This document shows positions 58,496 through 64,000 of a stretch of 64,000 nucleotides of DNA, piece after piece. The DNA lies in assembly GCF_001625305.1 (NCBI RefSeq), contig NW_017802491.1, positions 1,183,824-1,247,823 on the forward strand. Reading direction: 5' to 3'. Each line of letters begins with the position of its first letter. Positions within the stretch are counted from its first letter, which is position 1. The notes under the pieces are model-generated. The model was not told where the DNA came from, made no database searches, and saw only the letters and a list, made by a program, of their open reading frames with translations. The stretch comes from Branchiostoma belcheri. Its lineage: Eukaryota; Chordata; Leptocardii; Amphioxiformes; Branchiostomatidae. The translations under genes and the position numbers were made by a program.

Positions 58496-61400
58496 ATGGT
58501 AAGTTTGCTAGACTGCTGTGGTGAAAAGACGAGTGGGGAGGCCCTCGAGGGCGTGGAAAGATCACCCACATGTTTTGGTGTTGAACAAATAAATCTTTCC
58601 TCATGGCATTCACGCCATTATTCCCTGTTGATTACTCATGGACAAGGAACCGAACAAATGACAAGAGATATTGCCCTGGGTTTTACATTTCCAAGTTATA
58701 TGATGCACCTCTATATGTAAAGTACTAGTTTGCAACTTGTAACATTTTTATGATTTTGTGATGACGTAGAATAGAGTAAAGTAGAGTAGAGTACTACATT
58801 GTATTAGAGTGGAGTAATCTAAAGCTGTTGCTTAAATGTACCTTACAGGCATCAGACGAAGCATCTCTTCGGGCCCTGGAGGGCCTAATGAATGAATTCT
58901 TCAATGGTTGTACCTCCAATGAAAGAAAAAGGGAAATTGGTAAGTTTTAGACATTTCCATGTGTGTGTCACATGGTGTGTAATTTATACTATAGCTATAC
59001 CGACAGAGATAGACAACCTGCAAATGCTACTACAATTTAAGTGCTGGTTGCAGTGTCCTTCAATCAGATGAAGAAGTAAGTCATCAGATCCACTGGTAGA
59101 CCTTTTTATACAGGACAGCAGTCCTGCCATATGTTAAACCTGTTTCTCCGTATTCTGCTGTTCCAGAGCAGCAGCTGGGTGCCTTTGGGCAGCAGTCTGG
59201 AGCGTGGCGACACTGCTTCTACTTCATGTCCCAGACCCAGAACGAGTACGTCATGATGTACTGCCTGACTGTGCTGGAGGTACGTCTGACACACTAGCTA
59301 TGTCTCTCTAGCCTGGTGAATAAACCTGTTTTAACTGCAGAGGAGACAAAGTTTATTCACATCCTGAACCTAATTAAACAGTGATTCTTGGTAGATGGAG
59401 CCAATAAATAGTGTATGTTGAAGGTTAGACATCCAAGTGAAACAATATTCAAAGACAATTCAAACTCTACTACTGGATAAATAACAAAGATAACTTTGGA
59501 CGTTTCCAATGATAATTAGTTCATTTAGTGACTCTGAAGAAGAGTGACTCAGCAACAACTCAACAACTTTAAAAAAATAAGTCTTTGTGGCACACATAAC
59601 CACATCTCCAGTCTTCTTGTTATGTAAGTTTGATAATGAAATGATATGAAGCCAGTTGTTTTAGCCAACATGCATTGTAGGTCACTTTTCTTGTAATCTA
59701 TCATGTATTCTGTATATATACACCATGGAATGAAAGCTGAAGCAAAAGCCACACAAGTAAACACAAAATCTGCTTGGTACTGAGTACAGTACTCAATTCT
59801 AACATGTTTTCCTCTTCCTAAAAATGTGCACATTTATCCTCTTGTTATCTAACAGTTTTACAGTCCTGAAAATTTGAATTTTCAACTTTGAATTTCTGTA
59901 GAACATTGTGAACAAGCTGTGGATGGGCATCCTGGGACATGACAAGATGGAGATCAGAACGTCTCTCATCAACTTCCTCATGGAGAGACACAAGGTCGTT
60001 GCCCCCTATGTACGCAACAAGATCTGTAAAGTCATCGTGGACATCGGACGCATCGACTGGCCACATTTCTATCCAGACTTCTTCACAAATATATTACAGG
60101 TAGGGACCATGAAGGAACACTGTGAACGTTTTTTGTCATTTTTCAATCCCCACTCTCCAAGTCCAGCATCCTTTTGAATATGGCCACTGTTGTGTCAAAA
60201 GTGCAATGCTTTTGTGTTACTTCTTCTAGTTCTACATTCTGATCATGAGTTTTCATTGCAGCAGCATCAAATCAGAGTTCCACATAGCATTTTGAATAAT
60301 TTTTGTGATGTTCCTTGTAAGAATTGTGTTGTAGACTTATGGGAAAAGATACTGATGAATAAGACTGACTAACTAACTAATAAACAGCTTTCCTGTCTGT
60401 TATAATACTCTTATATTTTCCTGTTAGCTGATTCAGCAGCCAGAGACGGCGTCTCTTGGCCTGATGATGCTCCAGACTACATCAGAGGAGATGGCGTGTC
60501 CACGGGAGGACCTGAGTGTGGCCAGGAAACAGGAGCTGCACAGACTCCTGCTGGAACAAGTGCCAACTGTTCTCAGCCTACTCTCAGGTCAGTAGGGCAC
60601 CAGCCATGCGTATGGAACCCCGTGCTTCTCTGTGACATCAGAGTGTATCATGAGTTATGCCTTTTTGTTTATAAAGGTGACTATTTCAGTAGTATTTGGC
60701 TTTGCTAAAGTAGGGTAGTGTCTACACTCTATAGTCTATACATGTGTATTAGATATGAGGTCTGCCTAGCCTCCACCAGGCCTTCCTACCCGGGTACGGG
60801 TCTGCCCCTTCTCATCCCAGATTGGTTTGATTCTCCTCAGGTCTGCTGGAACAGGTTCTGGAGAAGAGTAGCCACATGGTGACCACAGCTACCCCGCCCC
60901 CCTCCCCCAACCATGACGACTCCAGTAACAGCTCCTGGAACTCCTCACCTCTCAACTCTGGTAAACTGCTGCTCTGTCTGATGGTTTTGAGAAACACTAC
61001 CAGTAGTCTTGTACTGTAGCTTAGTTACTACATGTATATGTACAGTTGGCTGCATGTAGTAACCTATGATGGAAAAAAATCATTGACATTGTTACACCAT
61101 CAGTGATTAAGTTTGTATACATGTTTTTTTGTTGTTGTTTTTTTTTCTACAATTTTGTTTGAATCTTTCAGTAAGCATCTGCCCCCCCTCCTTTTGATTA
61201 TGTAGAAAATTGCTCATGGCAATAACATAGCATCCCATGGCCAATCACCACACATCAAGCTTAATATCCTCTACTAGGCCTTGGGAAGAAACTTGATGTA
61301 CATATGACATACTTCAACTGTCTGCCTCTTGCTCAAGCTGAATTATTTGTTGCTATTATGGGACTCCATCAACATACATGCCAACCCTCTCAGAAAGACT

Positions 61401-64000
61401 TCTGTGTCCCCACAGGAAGCATCATCAGTGGAATGTTCCAGGTGAGTGACAAGGAGAACATCCGACCCCTGCCATCCCTGGACCATGACAGTGAACACAT
61501 GAGTGCCCAGGCCCTGCAGTGTCTCAACCACCTCTTCAGCTGGATCCCTCTCTCCTCTGTCATCACTCCATCCTTACTCATCACCATCTTCAAGTTCGCC
61601 AGTTTCGGCTGTGACCCCAATGCTCAGGGCTCACCCAGCGGCCTGTCAAACTTTGGAGGCAGCCGCAACGGCGCTGGCAAGACCACCAACCTGGGCATAC
61701 TGGCCATGTGTTGTATAAACGAAGTCATGTCCAAGAGCTGCGTGCCGGCGGATTTTGAGGAGTACTTGTATCGGATGTTTCAGCAGACATTCCAGCTGCT
61801 TCAGAGACTGACAAGGGAGCCACCGTCAGGGGCATACGGGAATAAGTTAGCAGAGCTAGATGAAATGTAAGTTTGTACCAAACTATACATGTCAGGTAAT
61901 CTAAGGAGGATGTCATTAGTTTTCCTTTTTATGTACTTCAAACAGTTTTCTAGGAAGTCTCTAAGCAGCTGTGATAATGTGAAGATTCATGAAGTGGTTT
62001 TAATATTCTTATGATGCACTAGAGTAGAATGATGCAGATAGCAAAAGTTTTCTAGTCAAAGGGATCACTACTGATTTAGTTAAACAAGTGTTCATACTAC
62101 TAAGTTGTGACTGTGTGATAATTTCATACTTTTGGCTATTAGTTTGGGTAAATTTCACATACGTGTATCACACTATACATATTGTCAGAGAAACAAGTGT
62201 ACTGAAGAGGTGTATTATCTCCCACAGGTACATAGACAAGTTCACAGAATTCCTTAGGTTGTTTGTAAGTGTCCATCTGAGAAGGTTTGAGTCCAACTCC
62301 CAGTTTCCAGTGGTGGACTTTCTTGCCTTACTTTTCAAGTACACTTTCAAGCAGGTGAGTGAAGTGTTATTGTGGCTGCGAGAAAATGATAAATGAAATA
62401 ATGGTTAAGTCTTTCGTCTCAGGAATGTAACTTAAAGTCATTCTTTTATTTTCCATTTTGATATAATGGTATAATGGCTATGCAAGAGTATTATATAAAA
62501 TGGCTGAAATAGATGAAAAATACCAAAAGATGCTGTATTGTTCCCAGCCCCAGCAGGAGGGTTATTATGCATGTCTGGATGTGTGGATGGTGTTCCTAGA
62601 CTTCCTCCACAACCTCACCAAAGGCAGGAATGCTGACGGCAACAACACTGTGGCCAAGTAGGTTCAGTTCCTCTCATTCTTATGCTCCTGAAGGTAGGAA
62701 CATGGGATTGTAGTGAGGATTCTGCAGTGAGGAAATCTTGTATTTGTCAAATACCTGGGCATTGATTGGGCCATCCAGCTTATAACGGCTGTCACTTCCC
62801 ATGGTGACTGACATAATGTTTTCAGTTATAAAATGTTCCATTTCCATCAGGTGCAACAATATGCAAAATTACAGAAATAAACTGACTTATTTATGTATTT
62901 GCAGTTCTTATTACAAACCGTACATGGAAAATTTAATACAATGTACATTTTACAATACTGTTAGATTGTATTTCACAAATCTGTGCATTATGATAGGCAC
63001 TGGCTGCTATATTTATGTAACATGTTATGTTTTTTCCTCAGGTACAAGGATGCCCTGACCACCCTGATGTGTGAGATCGTGCGGAAGCTGCAGTTCAGGT
63101 ATAACCAGGCCCAGCTGGAGGAGCTGGACGATGAGTCGCTGGACGATGATGTAAGACCTGCCCCCCTCCCACCCAGCACCAGCCTCCACAGACCTCCCAC
63201 AGAACACACTGTACTGTCTGCACTTCTTCTCTGTCTCATTACTTCTCACTATTTATCTCACATTCAGTTCCTCTTCTTCTTCTCACTTTTCCATTCTTGC
63301 TGCTTTTTGTAGATCTTTAAAAGTCATTTTTGTCAATAGACATAGGAAAGTGATTGAAACGTTCTTCATCCTTGCTGTGATGCTTGTATCTTGGCTTAAA
63401 TTAAAACTGTCACCATAGACTACATATGTAGCTATCTTCTCAACTAAGTCTTGTTACTACTCCCACAATAAGAATTATTCATCTTTGTAATGCAACATTT
63501 AGAATTATGAAAGTTCCCACAAGTCTTGTCTGCATACAAAATGTGGGAATGATTTTGTGTAATTCTCATCAGGAGGAGACAGAATGGCAGCACTTCCTCA
63601 GACAATGTCTTGAAGTGGTAGCCAAGATAGCTGAACTGTTGCCAGAGGAGGCGTTCAGGACACTGGTAAGGTTTATTGACAGTCATGTACATGTACTAGT
63701 ATTGTGTTAGGCTGGGTGCCATCTGATTTGCTATGGGATCCTCCTAAGTCCTTAGACTTGCTGGCTGAAATTGCAAGCTAAAGGTGTACGGAGCATGTAG
63801 CAAATCAGATGGCACCCAGGCTAGTGTATGTGCATACACAATGTATATATCTATCACAAATAATGTTGACCAATTTTCATAGTTCTGCATTTTGTGTAGT
63901 ATTACATACTTTGAATTTGACATTATGTTTCTCTATGCATGTTTCCTCAATGTGTAAATCTATATCCTGCCTCAGTACCCTCCCTTTCAAGAGTACCTGG
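58496..64000 (+). CDS. XPO6: Exportin-6, N-terminal half (truncated by window edge)
   Basis: Exportin-6 is a karyopherin-beta family export receptor that, with Ran-GTP, carries actin-profilin complexes out of the nucleus. Coding exons: 58496-58498, 58849-58939, 59167-59279, 59902-60099, 60428-60587, 60841-60960, 61416-61866, 62228-62354, 62548-62657, 63042-63150, 63573-63665 and 63976 to the edge. All junctions are in frame. The product begins MASDEASLRALEGLM. It has the family blocks IVNKLWMGI, KVIVDIGRIDWP, FYPDFFTNILQ, CVPADFEEYLYRMFQQTF, DKFTEFLRLFVSVHLRR and QFRYNQAQLEELDDE. About 530 of some 1100 expected residues are present. An HEAT-repeat solenoid is expected. A loop rich in Ser, Pro and Asn (exons 6-7) is poorly conserved. 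Confidence 0.95.
63708..63823. mobile_element. 116-bp MITE-like hairpin in an XPO6 intron
   Basis: Terminal inverted repeats of 26 bp with one mismatch (63708-63733 and 63798-63823) flank a 64-bp centre. The inner end is GCCATCTGATTTGCTA and its complement. It begins 43 bp after the donor of XPO6 coding exon 11. No coding capacity. The flanking target duplication is unclear. Confidence 0.7.

Noticed and set aside
59316-59360. Inverted GTGAATAAAC and GTTTATTCAC in an XPO6 intron
   Set aside because: The arms are only 10 bp and the spacer is AT-rich. Such short repeats are expected by chance, so it is not called as an element.
61304-61415. In-frame upstream extension of XPO6 exon 7
   Set aside because: The frame is open upstream, but a good acceptor (CCCCACAG at 61415) gives the phase needed to join exon 6, and the upstream residues do not resemble exportin-6.

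Overview
This is a eukaryotic (animal) genomic window: genes are split by many GT-AG introns, intergenic DNA is AT-rich and full of small repeats, and one 20-base run of N marks an assembly gap. The protein matches are metazoan. Intron-rich SMURF, CANT1, NDUFA6 and XPO6 orthologues with compact introns, plus abundant non-autonomous DNA transposons, suggest an invertebrate deuterostome. Amphioxus (Branchiostoma) is my best guess, but the species cannot be proven from the sequence alone. Layout: 1-17.7 kb is gene-poor. It holds an inverted pair of hammerhead-ribozyme-like motifs near 0.6 kb, a nested-palindrome element (4126-5473), a candidate two-exon secreted peptide (10275-10948), an unassigned open frame (9032-9412) and a small dispersed repeat. 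From 17.7 to 45.4 kb, on the minus strand, lies a complete 19-coding-exon SMURF-type HECT ubiquitin ligase (C2, three WW, HECT; 791 residues). Its third intron carries a hAT-like transposon (31946-34670) with 14-bp terminal inverted repeats, a 7-8 bp target duplication and a decayed ORF that is not a recognisable transposase. A 3.5 kb divergent intergenic region (45405-48939) follows. CANT1 (soluble calcium-activated nucleotidase) lies on the plus strand at 48.9-54.7 kb and has three tandem alternative first exons, each encoding an MRRK-starting 10-residue N-terminus. NDUFA6 (mitochondrial complex I LYR subunit) lies on the minus strand at 56.8-57.9 kb, convergent with CANT1. Exportin-6 (XPO6) is on the plus strand from 58.5 kb; it is head to head with NDUFA6 and runs off the right edge in its twelfth coding exon. 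The genes do not form an operon-like pathway: a ubiquitin ligase of TGF-beta/BMP signalling, an ER/Golgi UDP-hydrolase, a respiratory chain subunit and the nuclear exporter of actin-profilin simply lie side by side. The relations visible in the sequence are transcriptional: SMURF/CANT1 divergent, CANT1/NDUFA6 convergent with nearly touching poly(A) signals, and NDUFA6/XPO6 sharing a likely bidirectional promoter of about 590 bp. All splice sites quoted were read by eye. For the four main genes every junction keeps reading frame, and the summed exon lengths are consistent with the known proteins.
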